64,000 bases of DNA from Euzebya sp. (GTDB taxonomy: Bacteria; Actinomycetota; Nitriliruptoria; Euzebyales; Euzebyaceae): positions 1 to 64,000 of the forward strand of contig NZ_CAXQBR010000013.1 of assembly GCF_964222135.1 (NCBI RefSeq), in the 5' to 3' direction. Positions 16,375 through 25,354 of the stretch are shown here, piece by piece (the first letter of the stretch is position 1; each line of letters starts with the position of its first letter). The notes under the pieces are model-generated. The model was not told where the DNA came from and did not search any database. It was given only the letters and a program-made list of their open reading frames with translations. Both the position numbers and the translations under genes were made by a program.

Positions 16375-16377
16375 GCG

Positions 16378-17400
16378 GTGGAGGTCCACCTGCCGGAGGT
16401 CCTCGCGACGCTGCTGCGCGGAGAGGACCTCGACGACGCGACCACCTCGTCGGTCATGGCCCTCATCATGCGGGGGGACGCGACCACGGCGCAGGTGGCG
16501 GGGCTGCTGATGGCCCTGCGGATGAAGGGCGAGACGGCGGAGGAGATCGCCGGGCTCGTGCGCTCCATGCGCCGCTTCGCGCTGCCGGTCGAGGTCGGCG
16601 GGCCCGTGGTCGACACCTGCGGGACGGGAGGGGACCGGGCGGGGACGTTCAACGTCTCGACCGTCGCGGCGCTCGTGGCCGCGGGCGCGGGTGCGTCGGT
16701 GGCCAAGCACGGCAACCGGGCCGCGAGCGGGCGGTGCGGGTCGGCGGACCTGCTCGAGGGGTGGGGGGTCGTCATCGACCTGCCGCCGGACGCGGTGGCG
16801 CGCTGCATCACCGAGGTCGGGATCGGGTTCTGCTTCGCGCCGCGCTACCACCCGTCCATGCGTCACGTGATCCCGGCCCGGCGGGAGCTCGGCGTGCCGA
16901 CGGTCTTCAACTTCCTCGGGCCGCTGACCAACCCGGCCGGGGCGCAGCACCAGACGATCGGCGTGTCCGACCTGGCGGTGGCCGAGAAGATGGCCGACGT
17001 CCTGGCCCGCCTCGGCACCCGCCACGCGCTGGTCTTCCACGGATCCGACGGGCTGGACGAGCTGACCACCACCGGACCGTCGACGGTCTGGGAGGTCCGT
17101 GACGGCGAGGTGCGCCGCAGCGAGTTCGACCCGGCCGCGCACGGGGTGGCCAGCGCGACGGTGGACTCGCTGCGCGGCGGCGGGCTCGAGGAGAACATGC
17201 GCATCGCCGAGGACGTGCTGCGAGGGGTCGAGGGCCCACCGCGGGACATCGTCGTGCTGGGCGCGGCGGCGGCGCTCCGGGCGGCGGACGTGGCCGATGG
17301 CTGGGACGAGGCGCTCGCGGCGGCGGCGGAGTCCCTCGACTCCGGCCGGGCGCTGGCGGTCCGCGACGACTGGGTCGCGCTGAGCAAGTCGCTGGGCTGA
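16378..17400 (+). CDS. trpD: Anthranilate phosphoribosyltransferase
   Basis: Joins anthranilate to PRPP in tryptophan synthesis. The PRPP-binding signature VDTCGTGGDRAGTFNVST is followed by VAKHGNRAASGRCGSADLLE, then FAPRYHPSMRHVIPARRELGV and FNFLGPLTNPAG, all typical of TrpD. The 340 residues are the usual length. The GTG start at 16378 is only three bases after the preceding receiver-protein stop. No other trp gene is in the window, so trpD is separated from the rest of the pathway. Tandem palindromic repeats follow its stop and may terminate transcription. Confidence 0.93.
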   Translation: MEVHLPEVLATLLRGEDLDDATTSSVMALIMRGDATTAQVAGLLMALRMKGETAEEIAGLVRSMRRFALPVEVGGPVVDTCGTGGDRAGTFNVSTVAALVAAGAGASVAKHGNRAASGRCGSADLLEGWGVVIDLPPDAVARCITEVGIGFCFAPRYHPSMRHVIPARRELGVPTVFNFLGPLTNPAGAQHQTIGVSDLAVAEKMADVLARLGTRHALVFHGSDGLDELTTTGPSTVWEVRDGEVRRSEFDPAAHGVASATVDSLRGGGLEENMRIAEDVLRGVEGPPRDIVVLGAAAALRAADVADGWDEALAAAAESLDSGRALAVRDDWVALSKSLG

Positions 17401-17407
17401 GGTCGTC

Positions 17408-17599
17408 GCTGCGGTCCGGGGCGAAGGGCGACGGGTGACGGGTGGCGCCGAGGTTGGGCGCGATCGGGGCCTCCTTCGCCTGACGGCGCAGTTCGGCGCG
17501 ATCCTGGCTGCGGTCCGGGGCGGCGGGCGCCGGGTGACGCCGAGGTTGGGCGCGATCGGGGCCTCCTTCGCCTGACGGCGAAGTTCGGCGCGATCCTGG
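17408..17599. repeat. Two tandem copies of a 92-100 bp palindromic repeat unit
   Basis: Unit 1 (17408-17507) and unit 2 (17507-17599) share a GCTGCGGTCCGGGG start and a nearly identical core (17450-17507, 17542-17599). Each core is a nested palindrome: outer GATCGGGGCC pairs imperfectly with GGCGCGATC, inner TTCGCC-TGAC-GGCGAA (unit 2; unit 1 has GGCGCA). It lies between convergent trpD and the DUF559-type gene, so it could act as a two-way terminator. Inverted copies lie beyond that gene. Confidence 0.8.
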
Positions 17600-17607
17600 G
17601 AACGGGG

Positions 17608-18498
17608 TCACGCCCCCTTGCGTCGCAGCGCCGCCAGCATCGCGTGGTACATGTCCGCGATCTCCCGGGCGACGGCCTGGACGTCCTCGTCGATGTCGTA
17701 GATGAGGTAGCGCACCGTCGACCACTCCTCGGGCTTGACGGCGCGGTCACGCCTGCGGTCCTTGGCCTGCTGGTCGGGATCGAGGTGGTGGGGACCGTCC
17801 ACCTCGACGTCCAACTTGACCTCGAGGATCGCGATGTCCGCCTGGGCGATGATGCGCCCGGTCCGGTCGCGGATGGGGTACGGCTCGGGGTGGATGGGGA
17901 CGTCCAGCTGTCGGAGCGCACGCCGGAGGTTGCGTTCTCGCTTCGAGTGCGAGGCGTTGCCGCCGAAGTCCGCCAGGACCCGGCGCAGGCGCGCAGACCC
18001 GGGGAACTTGCCCCGCTCATCCGCTGTGGCCGTGATCGCCGCGAGGGTCGTGAGCCGGCCGGCCAGGGCGCGGCTGATTGCGTGGGCCACCGCGCCGTCG
18101 GGGTTCTTGTAGCTGTAGTCGCAGAGGGCGTAGTCGACGGGGACGCACCGGATCCGGTGTCGCACCACGGCGTGCTCGGGCATGTGGCTCGATCGACGCA
18201 CCTCGAAGTCCCGCTCCTTGCGGCTCCCCTTGCCCTCCGGGACAGCCACCTCGATGTGACCAGGGGGCCTGGGCAGGACCCCGAGCGCGTACAGGGCTGC
18301 CTCACCGGTCAGCATCGCATCGTCACCTGCGATGGTGAGCGCGACCGCGGACTGGAACCAGAAGTCGCGCCGGGCTCCGGGTAGGGCGTAGGTCCCCTTG
18401 CCCACGCCCTCGTACTCAGGGCGGTTCGGCAGCACGTCCTTCGTGATGCCGTTGCGATGGAGCTCGAGGGCGGTGACGACGCCGTGCAGGTGGTGCAT
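17608..18498 (-). CDS. AbiEi-antitoxin-like / DUF559 nuclease-fold protein
   Basis: A 296-residue protein. The N-terminal 50 residues (HGVVTALELHRNGITKDV, then GVGKGTYALPGA) resemble the winged-helix domain of AbiEi-type antitoxins. The C-terminal part (about 190-290) resembles DUF559, a Vsr-like restriction-endonuclease fold: ADIAILEVKLDVEVDGPHH followed by DRRRDRAV places acidic and basic residues as in that fold. Actinobacteria carry many such solitary proteins of unknown function. ATG at 18498 is chosen; GTG at 18510 is an alternative. No partner toxin is adjacent. It is bracketed by inverted palindromic repeats, which suggests a mobile or variable cassette. Confidence 0.7.
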   Translation of the reverse strand: MHHLHGVVTALELHRNGITKDVLPNRPEYEGVGKGTYALPGARRDFWFQSAVALTIAGDDAMLTGEAALYALGVLPRPPGHIEVAVPEGKGSRKERDFEVRRSSHMPEHAVVRHRIRCVPVDYALCDYSYKNPDGAVAHAISRALAGRLTTLAAITATADERGKFPGSARLRRVLADFGGNASHSKRERNLRRALRQLDVPIHPEPYPIRDRTGRIIAQADIAILEVKLDVEVDGPHHLDPDQQAKDRRRDRAVKPEEWSTVRYLIYDIDEDVQAVAREIADMYHAMLAALRRKGA

Positions 18499-18574
18499 GG
18501 CGCACAGCACACCGCACGCGCCGACGGAGACGGTTCAGTTATCCACAGCGGACGTCCCGGCGCGTCCGCCCAAC

Positions 18575-18714
18575 GATCGCGCCGAACTTCGCCGTCAGGC
18601 GAAGGAGGCCCCGATCGCGCCCAACCTCGCCGACGCCCGGCGCCGCCCTGCTTCCAGGATCGCGCCGAACTTCGCCGTCAGGCGAAGAAGACCCCGATCG
18701 CGCCGAACTTCGCC
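18575..18714. repeat. Two inverted copies of the trpD-downstream palindromic repeat
   Basis: Copy 3 (18575-18630) and copy 4 (18654-18714) carry the element of 17450-17599 in opposite orientation; copy 3 matches it over more than 50 bases. A further half copy occupies about 18695-18714. They lie downstream of the minus-strand Lrp-type gene and upstream of the DUF559-type gene. Confidence 0.8.
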
Positions 18715-18770
18715 GCCGCCCGCCGCCGCCCGCCGCCCCCCGGCGCCGCCGCCCCGCCGCCCCGCCGCCC
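18715..18770. repeat. CCG/CCGCC low-complexity tract
   Basis: A nearly pure C/G tract built of CCG, CCGCC and CCCCG units runs from the end of the palindromic repeats to the stop codon of the Lrp-type gene. It is a likely slippage-prone spacer. Confidence 0.7.
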
Positions 18771-19064
18771 CTACAACCCCTCCGCGTCCTCGAAGCCCAC
18801 CCCCCACAGCCGCTCGAGGTCCTCCGACGCGTAGGCGCGGAAGGCGATCATCGTGTGGGTGCCGGTCACGCCCTCGACCTTCGCGATCTCGTTGGTGACG
18901 ACGTCGGCGATCTCGTCGTGGGTCCGGACGCGGACCATGGCGACGAGCTCCCAGTCACCGGTCACGGAGTAGACCTCCGTCACACGGTCGATGTTGGCCA
19001 ACGTGGTCGCGGTTTCGGGGATCCGCGCCACATCGACGTGCAGCAGGACGATGGAGGTGATCAC
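18771..19064 (-). CDS. Stand-alone Lrp/AsnC effector-binding (RAM) domain protein
   Basis: 97 residues consisting only of the RAM ligand-binding and oligomerisation domain of Lrp/AsnC regulators: ITSIVLLHVDVARIPETATTL, VTEVYSVTGDWELVAMVRV and VEGVTGTHTMIAF. The DNA-binding helix-turn-helix is absent, as in SraA/AsnD-like small proteins, so it may sense amino acids or modulate a full Lrp partner. GTG at 19064 is chosen because a TATGGT box lies 6 bases upstream; longer in-frame starts run into the opp promoter region. It is divergent from the peptide-import operon, which would suit amino-acid sensing (inference). Confidence 0.85.
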   Translation of the reverse strand: MITSIVLLHVDVARIPETATTLANIDRVTEVYSVTGDWELVAMVRVRTHDEIADVVTNEIAKVEGVTGTHTMIAFRAYASEDLERLWGVGFEDAEGL

Positions 19065-19070
19065 ACCGGC

Positions 19071-19076
19071 ACCATA
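19071..19076 (-). promoter_or_regulatory. Leaderless -10 box of the RAM-domain gene
   Basis: Minus-strand TATGGT ends 6 bases before the GTG at 19064. Confidence 0.45.
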
Positions 19077-19155
19077 TCCCCCCGTGCCGTGGACAGATGG
19101 TCCGTCCGCAACCAGGCGATCACCCCCTGCGACCGCGCGGTGTGCGCACAAAGGA

Positions 19156-19184
19156 TTCACCTCATAGCCATCCGGCGCTAGTCT
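19156..19184 (+). promoter_or_regulatory. opp operon promoter
   Basis: TTCACC (19156-19161), an exact 17-base spacer and TAGTCT (19179-19184). The roughly 80-base leader contains a small inverted repeat (CTACA with TGTAG, about 19196-19215) and an AAGGGAGAG Shine-Dalgarno at 19254-19262. Confidence 0.5.
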
Positions 19185-19270
19185 TCCCCGTACTTCTACA
19201 CCAACGATCGCTGTAGGAGGGGGCCTTCCCAGCCCGCAGGACCCGTCGAACTCAAGGGAGAGAACACGGA

Positions 19271-21037
19271 ATGAACAGACGTCTGCTCCAGCTGCTGGCC
19301 CTCATGGCCGCGCTGATGCTCTTCGCCGCAGCGTGCTCAGGTGGGGAGGAGGGTGACGACACGGAGGTCGACGCGACCGAGGAGGACGCGGGCGCCGCCG
19401 AGGACGAGGAGGCCGCCGACGAGCCCACCGACGAGGAGGAGGCCGCGCCGGAGGGCACCGAGGAAGAGGCCGCCTCGACCGGCGGTGGCGAGGGCACCCT
19501 CAGCGTCTACATCTGCGAGCCCGAGTCCCTGATCCCGCAGAACACCAACGAGACCTGCGGCTCCGAGGTCCTCCACGCGATCTACTCGCCGCTGGTGACC
19601 TACGACTCCGAGACCAACGAGGCCCAGTGGGGTGAGGACTCCCCCCGCGCGATGGCCGCGGACATCACCTCCGACGACAACCAGGTCTGGACGATCACGC
19701 TGAAGGAGGGCTGGACCTTCCACGACGGCGAGCCCGTCACCGCGCAGTCCTTCGCGGACGCCTGGAACTTCGGCGCCCTGTCCACCAACGCCCAGGGCAA
19801 CAGCTACTTCTTCGGCCCCGACGTCCTCAACATCGAGGGCTTCGAGGACCTGCAGGGCGAGACCGACGACGAGGGCAACATCGTCTCCGAGCCCGCGGCT
19901 GAGGAGATGAGCGGCCTGAACGTGGTCGACGACACGACCCTCGAGGTCACCCTCGGCGCGCCGTTCTCCGGCTTCCCGACCGTCCTCGGCTACACCGCCT
20001 TCTACCCGGCCCACCCGTCGCTCCTCGAGGACCCCGAGTCCTTCAACGAGCAGCCCATCGGCAACGGCCCGTACATGCTGAACGGCCCGTGGGAGCACGA
20101 CGTCGCGATCAGCACCACCCGCTTCGAGGACTACGGCGGCGAGCCGGCCCAGAACGGTGGCGTGGAGTTCCAGATCTACGCCGAGATCAACACGGCCTAC
20201 AACGACCTGCTGGCCGGCAACCTCGACATCATGGACTCCGTCCCGCCGGAGCAGCTCGGCTCGGTCGCGGACCAGTTCGGTGACCGCTTCATCGAGCGCC
20301 CGTCCTCGTCGTTCACCTACATCGGCTTCCCGACCTACGACCCGGCGTTCGAGAACCCGGACCTGCGCAAGGCCTTCTCGATGGCGATCGACCGCCCGGC
20401 GATCATCTCGGCGATCTTCAACGACACCTTCACCCCGGCCGACGCCATGGTCACCCCCGTGGTCGACGGCTACCGCGAGGGCGCCTGCGCCGAGGCCTGC
20501 ACCTACGACCCGGAGGCCGCGGCCCAGCTGTTCGAGGAGGCCGGCGGCTACGACGGCACCCTGACGCTGTGGTTCAACTCCGGCGCCGGCCACGAGGAGT
20601 GGATGGAGGCGGTGGCGAACCAGCTGCGCCAGAACCTCGGCATCGAGGACATCCAGTTCGAGTCCCTGCAGTTCGCGGACTACCTGGGTCGCCTGGACAA
20701 CCAGGAGATCACCGGTCCGTTCCGCCTCGGCTGGGTCATGGACTTCCCGCTGCCCGTCAACTACCTGGCCCCGATCCACGGGACCGGCGGTTCCTCCAAC
20801 AACACCGGCTACTCGAACCCCGAGGTCGACAGCCTGATCCAGGAGGGTCTGGCCGCTGAGTCCACCGAGGAGGCCATCGAGCTCTGGAACCAGGCCGAGG
20901 ACCTCATCATCGAGGACATGCCCATCATCCCGATGTGGTTCGGCCTCGTGCAGGGCGCGCACTCGGAGAACGTCGACAACGTCACCATCGATGCGTTCAC
21001 GCACATCGGTCTGGCTGACGTGAGCGTCTCCAGCTAG
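19271..21037 (+). CDS. oppA: Peptide-binding lipoprotein of ABC importer
   Basis: Extracellular substrate-binding lipoprotein (SBP family 5) of an oligopeptide importer. The signal peptide MNRRLLQLLALMAALMLFAA ends at a lipobox AAAC (Cys22). Residues 23-75 are a strikingly acidic Glu/Asp/Ala/Thr tether, then the SBP_bac_5 fold begins (TLSVYICEPESLIPQ). Family motifs include WTFHDGEPVTAQSFADAWN, IGNGPYMLNGPW and LRKAFSMAIDRPAI. The 588 residues fit. Ligand could be peptides or, less likely, nickel or sugars. It heads oppABCDF; a strong stem-loop after its stop probably keeps its transcript more abundant than the membrane genes. Confidence 0.92.
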   Translation: MNRRLLQLLALMAALMLFAAACSGGEEGDDTEVDATEEDAGAAEDEEAADEPTDEEEAAPEGTEEEAASTGGGEGTLSVYICEPESLIPQNTNETCGSEVLHAIYSPLVTYDSETNEAQWGEDSPRAMAADITSDDNQVWTITLKEGWTFHDGEPVTAQSFADAWNFGALSTNAQGNSYFFGPDVLNIEGFEDLQGETDDEGNIVSEPAAEEMSGLNVVDDTTLEVTLGAPFSGFPTVLGYTAFYPAHPSLLEDPESFNEQPIGNGPYMLNGPWEHDVAISTTRFEDYGGEPAQNGGVEFQIYAEINTAYNDLLAGNLDIMDSVPPEQLGSVADQFGDRFIERPSSSFTYIGFPTYDPAFENPDLRKAFSMAIDRPAIISAIFNDTFTPADAMVTPVVDGYREGACAEACTYDPEAAAQLFEEAGGYDGTLTLWFNSGAGHEEWMEAVANQLRQNLGIEDIQFESLQFADYLGRLDNQEITGPFRLGWVMDFPLPVNYLAPIHGTGGSSNNTGYSNPEVDSLIQEGLAAESTEEAIELWNQAEDLIIEDMPIIPMWFGLVQGAHSENVDNVTIDAFTHIGLADVSVSS

Positions 21038-21054
21038 CACATCGCTCCACGACC

Positions 21055-21087
21055 GGGGTGGGGTCCCTTAGTCTGGGACCCCACCCC
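21055..21087 (+). terminator. Intercistronic 13-bp stem-loop between oppA and oppB
   Basis: GGGGTGGGGTCCC (21055-21067), a 7-base loop and GGGACCCCACCCC (21075-21087) pair perfectly. No T-run follows, so it is more likely an mRNA stabiliser or partial terminator giving oppA excess than a full stop. Confidence 0.75.
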
Positions 21088-21101
21088 GCTGTCGCGGTAC
21101 C

Positions 21102-21119
21102 GATCACGAGGAGGTGATC
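21102..21119 (+). promoter_or_regulatory. Extended Shine-Dalgarno of oppB within a small inverted repeat
   Basis: AGGAGGTGATC (21109-21119) is complementary to the conserved 16S rRNA 3' tail over 11 bases, with the GTG one base later. GATCAC (21102-21107) can pair with GTGATC (21114-21119), placing GAGGAG in the loop. Confidence 0.6.
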
Positions 21120-21120
21120 C

Positions 21121-22080
21121 GTGGGGCGATACATCATCCGGCGCCTGCTGCAGTTCATCCCGGTCTTCTTCGGGGCCACGCTCCTGATCTTCACGCTGGT
21201 GTTCCTGATCCCGGGCGACCCGATCCGGGCGCTCGCGGGGGAGCGGCCGCTCCCGGAGAACGTCCAGGCTGAACTGCGGGACCAGTACGACCTCGACGAC
21301 CCCTTCTTCGTCCAGTACGCGAAGTACATGGGGTTCATGCAGGACGACGACACCGAGAGCTACAACGGGATCCTGCAGGGGAACTTCGGGACGAACTTCC
21401 GAGGTCGGCCGGTCAGCGACATCATGGCCCAGGCGTTCCCCCTGACCCTCCGCCTGGCGGTGGGGGCGTTCCTCTTCGAGATCGTCCTCGGCATCATCGC
21501 GGGGGTGCTCGCCGGGCTCCGCAAGGGGTCCTTCATCGACAACCTCGTGCGGGTGTCGACGATCACGGTGATCTCGATCCCGATCTTCGTGATCGGCTAC
21601 GTCGCCCAACTCGTGCTGGGCGTGCAGCTCGGCTGGTTCCCGATCTCGTACTCACCGGCCGACGGGTGGTTCACCTACCTGCTGCCCGCGATCGTCCTCG
21701 GCTCCCTCAGCCTGGCCTACGTCGCCCGGTTGACGCGGACCCAGCTGATCGAGAACAAGCGCGCCGACTTCGTGCGGACGGCCCGCGCCAAGGGGTTGCC
21801 GAACGGTCGGGTGACGATCCGCCACACGTTGCGGAACAGCCTGATCCCGGTCGTGACGTACCTCGGCATCGACTTCGGGACGCTGCTCGGCGGCGCCATC
21901 GTGACCGAGACCATCTTCAACTTCCCGGGCATCGGGCGGACGGCCTACGACGGCGTGATCCAGCAGGAGGGCACCGTCGTGGTCGGCATCATCACCGCGC
22001 TGGTGATCATCTACGTGGTCGCGAACCTCCTGGTCGACATCGCCTACGCCTACCTGGACCCGAGGATCCGCTATGAGTGA
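21121..22080 (+). CDS. oppB: Oligopeptide ABC transporter permease
   Basis: Inner-membrane subunit forming half of the import channel. 319 residues with six hydrophobic segments, the first at about 10-32 (RRLLQFIPVFFGATLLIFTL), and the permease coupling motif region around VRTARAKGLPNGRVTIRHTLRNSLIP. The C-terminus FNFPGIGRTAYDGVIQQ is typical of DppB/OppB. GTG at 21121 has the strongest ribosome-binding site in the window. It overlaps oppC by 8 bases. It carries no extra domains. Confidence 0.93.
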   Translation: MGRYIIRRLLQFIPVFFGATLLIFTLVFLIPGDPIRALAGERPLPENVQAELRDQYDLDDPFFVQYAKYMGFMQDDDTESYNGILQGNFGTNFRGRPVSDIMAQAFPLTLRLAVGAFLFEIVLGIIAGVLAGLRKGSFIDNLVRVSTITVISIPIFVIGYVAQLVLGVQLGWFPISYSPADGWFTYLLPAIVLGSLSLAYVARLTRTQLIENKRADFVRTARAKGLPNGRVTIRHTLRNSLIPVVTYLGIDFGTLLGGAIVTETIFNFPGIGRTAYDGVIQQEGTVVVGIITALVIIYVVANLLVDIAYAYLDPRIRYE

Positions 22081-23128
22081 GACCCGTCGAGAGGACTCCG
22101 AGGGCGCGGGCCCCACGACCCAGGCCGGCGACGCCGAGCACGCGAGCGCGCTCATCGACCAGCACCCCACCAAGCCGGGCGAGGCGATCACCGCCCAGCC
22201 GCTGCCCGAGGCGACGGAGGTGGGCGACCGCTCCAGCCTGTGGGGCGATGCGTGGCGCCAGCTGCGCCGCGACCCGATCTTCATCGCCTCGGCGATCCTG
22301 ATCGCCATCTTCGTCCTGATGGCGATCATCCCCCAGGCGTTCACCTTCTGGATCGGCGGCGAGGACTGCGCCGGCACCAGCCGGACCACCGGCGAGGCGT
22401 GCTGGCAGGACCCCGAGTACGCCGAGCTCGGCCGCAGCGCCGAGTCGCCCAGCTCCGAGCACCCCTTCGGCTTCGACGTCCAGGGCCGCGACCAGGTCAC
22501 CCGCATCATCTACGGCGCGCGGAACTCGATCGCGATCGGCGTGTCGGTGACCGTCGGCGCGATCGTGATCGCGCTGGCCCTCGGGTCCCTCGCCGGGTAC
22601 CTCGGCAAGGGCTTCGACGCGGTGACGTCGCGCATCACCGACATCTTCTTCGCGATCCCGGTGACGCTCGCGGGCATCGCGTTCCTCAACATCCTCCCGA
22701 ACCGCGGGATCCCCGAGGTCGCCGGGGTGCTGATCGCGTTCGGCTGGCCGACGATGATGCGCATCGTCAGGTCCCAGGTGATCAGCGAGAAGGAGCGCGA
22801 GTACGTCCTCGCCGCCCGGGCGCTCGGCTCAGGCGACATCCGCATCATCACCCGGCACATCCTCCCGAACTCCCTCGCCCCGGTGATCGTCTACGCGACG
22901 ATCTTCATCGGCGTGATCATCTCGGCGGAGGCGACCCTGTCGTTCCTCGGCGTCGGGCTGCAGCTGCCGGCGATCTCCTGGGGGCTGATGGTGTCCGAAG
23001 CCCAGAGCCGCCTGCTGCAGGCCCCGCACCTGCTGCTGTTCCCGGGCATCTTCATCTCCCTGACCGTCTTCAGCTTCATCCTGATGGGCGACGCGCTCCG
23101 CGACGCACTCGACCCGAGGCTCCGCTGA
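22073..23128 (+). CDS. oppC: Oligopeptide ABC transporter permease
   Basis: Second channel subunit, pairing with OppB. It has 351 residues. The N-terminal 55 residues are a polar cytoplasmic extension longer than in many OppC proteins, then a first membrane helix (FIASAILIAIFVLMAIIP). A periplasmic loop with two cysteines (GEDCAGTSRTTGEACWQ) follows, then the permease core with VLAARALGSGDIRIITRHILPNSLAPVI as the ATPase-coupling segment and LSFLGVGLQLPAISWG, the DppC/OppC signature. ATG at 22073 lies inside oppB, so the two are translationally coupled; oppD follows three bases after its stop. Confidence 0.93.
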   Translation: MSETRREDSEGAGPTTQAGDAEHASALIDQHPTKPGEAITAQPLPEATEVGDRSSLWGDAWRQLRRDPIFIASAILIAIFVLMAIIPQAFTFWIGGEDCAGTSRTTGEACWQDPEYAELGRSAESPSSEHPFGFDVQGRDQVTRIIYGARNSIAIGVSVTVGAIVIALALGSLAGYLGKGFDAVTSRITDIFFAIPVTLAGIAFLNILPNRGIPEVAGVLIAFGWPTMMRIVRSQVISEKEREYVLAARALGSGDIRIITRHILPNSLAPVIVYATIFIGVIISAEATLSFLGVGLQLPAISWGLMVSEAQSRLLQAPHLLLFPGIFISLTVFSFILMGDALRDALDPRLR

Positions 23129-23131
23129 CCC

Positions 23132-24192
<1,061 letters not shown>

Positions 24193-24196
<4 letters not shown>

Positions 24197-25275
24197 GCGC
24201 GCAACCGATGACCCAGCCCCCGGCGGCGGCGACCGACACCGTCATCCGGGCGGTCGACGTGGTGAAGCACTACCCGATCCGCCAGGGCATCGTCTTCAAG
24301 AAGACCATCGGCCACGTCCGCGCCGTCGACGGGGTCAACTTCGAGCTGCGGCGCGGTGAGACCCTCGGCCTGGTGGGGGAGTCCGGGTGCGGCAAGTCGA
24401 CGCTGTCCCGGACCCTGCTGCGGCTGGAGGAACCGACCGCCGGCGAGGCCTGGTTCGAGGACCAGAACATCTTCGAGCTGTCGAAGACCGAGCTGCGCCG
24501 CCTCCGCCGCCGCATGCAGATCATCTTCCAGGACCCCTACGCGTCCCTGAACCCCCGCATGACCGTCGGCGACATCGTCGGCGAGGCCTACGAGATCCAC
24601 AAGGTGGAGGGGGCGAAGGACACCAAGGGCAAGCGGAAGAAGGTCCGCGAGCTGCTCGACCGCGTCGGGCTGAACCCCGACTACGAGAACCGGTACCCGC
24701 ACCAGTTCTCCGGCGGGCAGCGCCAGCGCATCGGCGTCGCGCGGGCCCTCGCGCTGAACCCGGACGTGATCATCCTCGACGAGCCGGTCAGCGCCCTCGA
24801 CGTGTCGGTCCAGGCCCAGGTCGTCAACCTGCTCGAGGACATCCAGGACGAGTTCGGCCTGTCCTACATCTTCATCGCCCACGACCTGTCGGTGGTCCGC
24901 CACATCTGCGACCGCGTCGCGGTGATGTACCTCGGCAAGATCGTCGAGATCGGCGACGAGTTCCAGATCTACGAGGAGCCGACGCACCCCTACACCCAGG
25001 CGCTCCTCAGCGCCGTCCCGGTGCCGGACCCGAACGTCAGCGAGAAGCGCGAGCGGATCGTCCTGCAGGGCGACGTGCCCAACCCCGCCAACCCGCCCAG
25101 CGGCTGCAACTTCCGGACCCGCTGCTGGAAGGCGGAGGAGAAGTGCGCCGAGGAGGAGCCGGACCTGCTCGACCGGTTCGGCCACGGCCACCCGTCGGCG
25201 TGCCACTTCGCCGAGAAGATGGAGCACGTCCTCGGCTCGGTGTCCGACCCCGACGCGCCGGCCCAGGAGTACTGA
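24193..25275 (+). CDS. oppF: Oligopeptide ABC transporter ATPase OppF
   Basis: Second ATPase, working as a heterodimer with OppD. Walker [20 protein letters not shown], signature [19 protein letters not shown], Walker [20 protein letters not shown] and [13 protein letters not shown] are complete. The C-terminal HPY domain ends with [17 protein letters not shown] roughly 14-residue insertion [14 protein letters not shown] lies in the helical region. 360 residues from GTG at 24193 (GTGA overlap with oppD); an upstream in-frame ATG would overlap oppD heavily. It closes the operon and a palindromic repeat follows. Confidence 0.94.
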
Positions 25276-25296
25276 GCCCCGCCGGCCCCGGGCGAG

Positions 25297-25339
25297 GATC
25301 GCGCCGCACCTCGCCGTGAGGCGAGGCAGGCCCCGATCG
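25297..25339. repeat. Palindromic repeat copy 5 between convergent genes
   Basis: Same element as at 17450 and 18575. The inner stem here is CTCGCC-GTGA-GGCGAG instead of TTCGCC-GTCA-GGCGAA, a compensatory change that keeps pairing. It lies 21 bases after oppF and 15 before the end of the convergent nuclease gene, fitting a two-way terminator. Confidence 0.75.
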
Positions 25340-25354
25340 TGCGATGGGGCGACG

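Noticed and set aside
17401-18770. Repeated peptide DRAELRRQAKEAPIAPNL in several small frames considered as a repeat protein
   Set aside because: It is the translation of the palindromic DNA element in intergenic DNA, in frames without proper starts.
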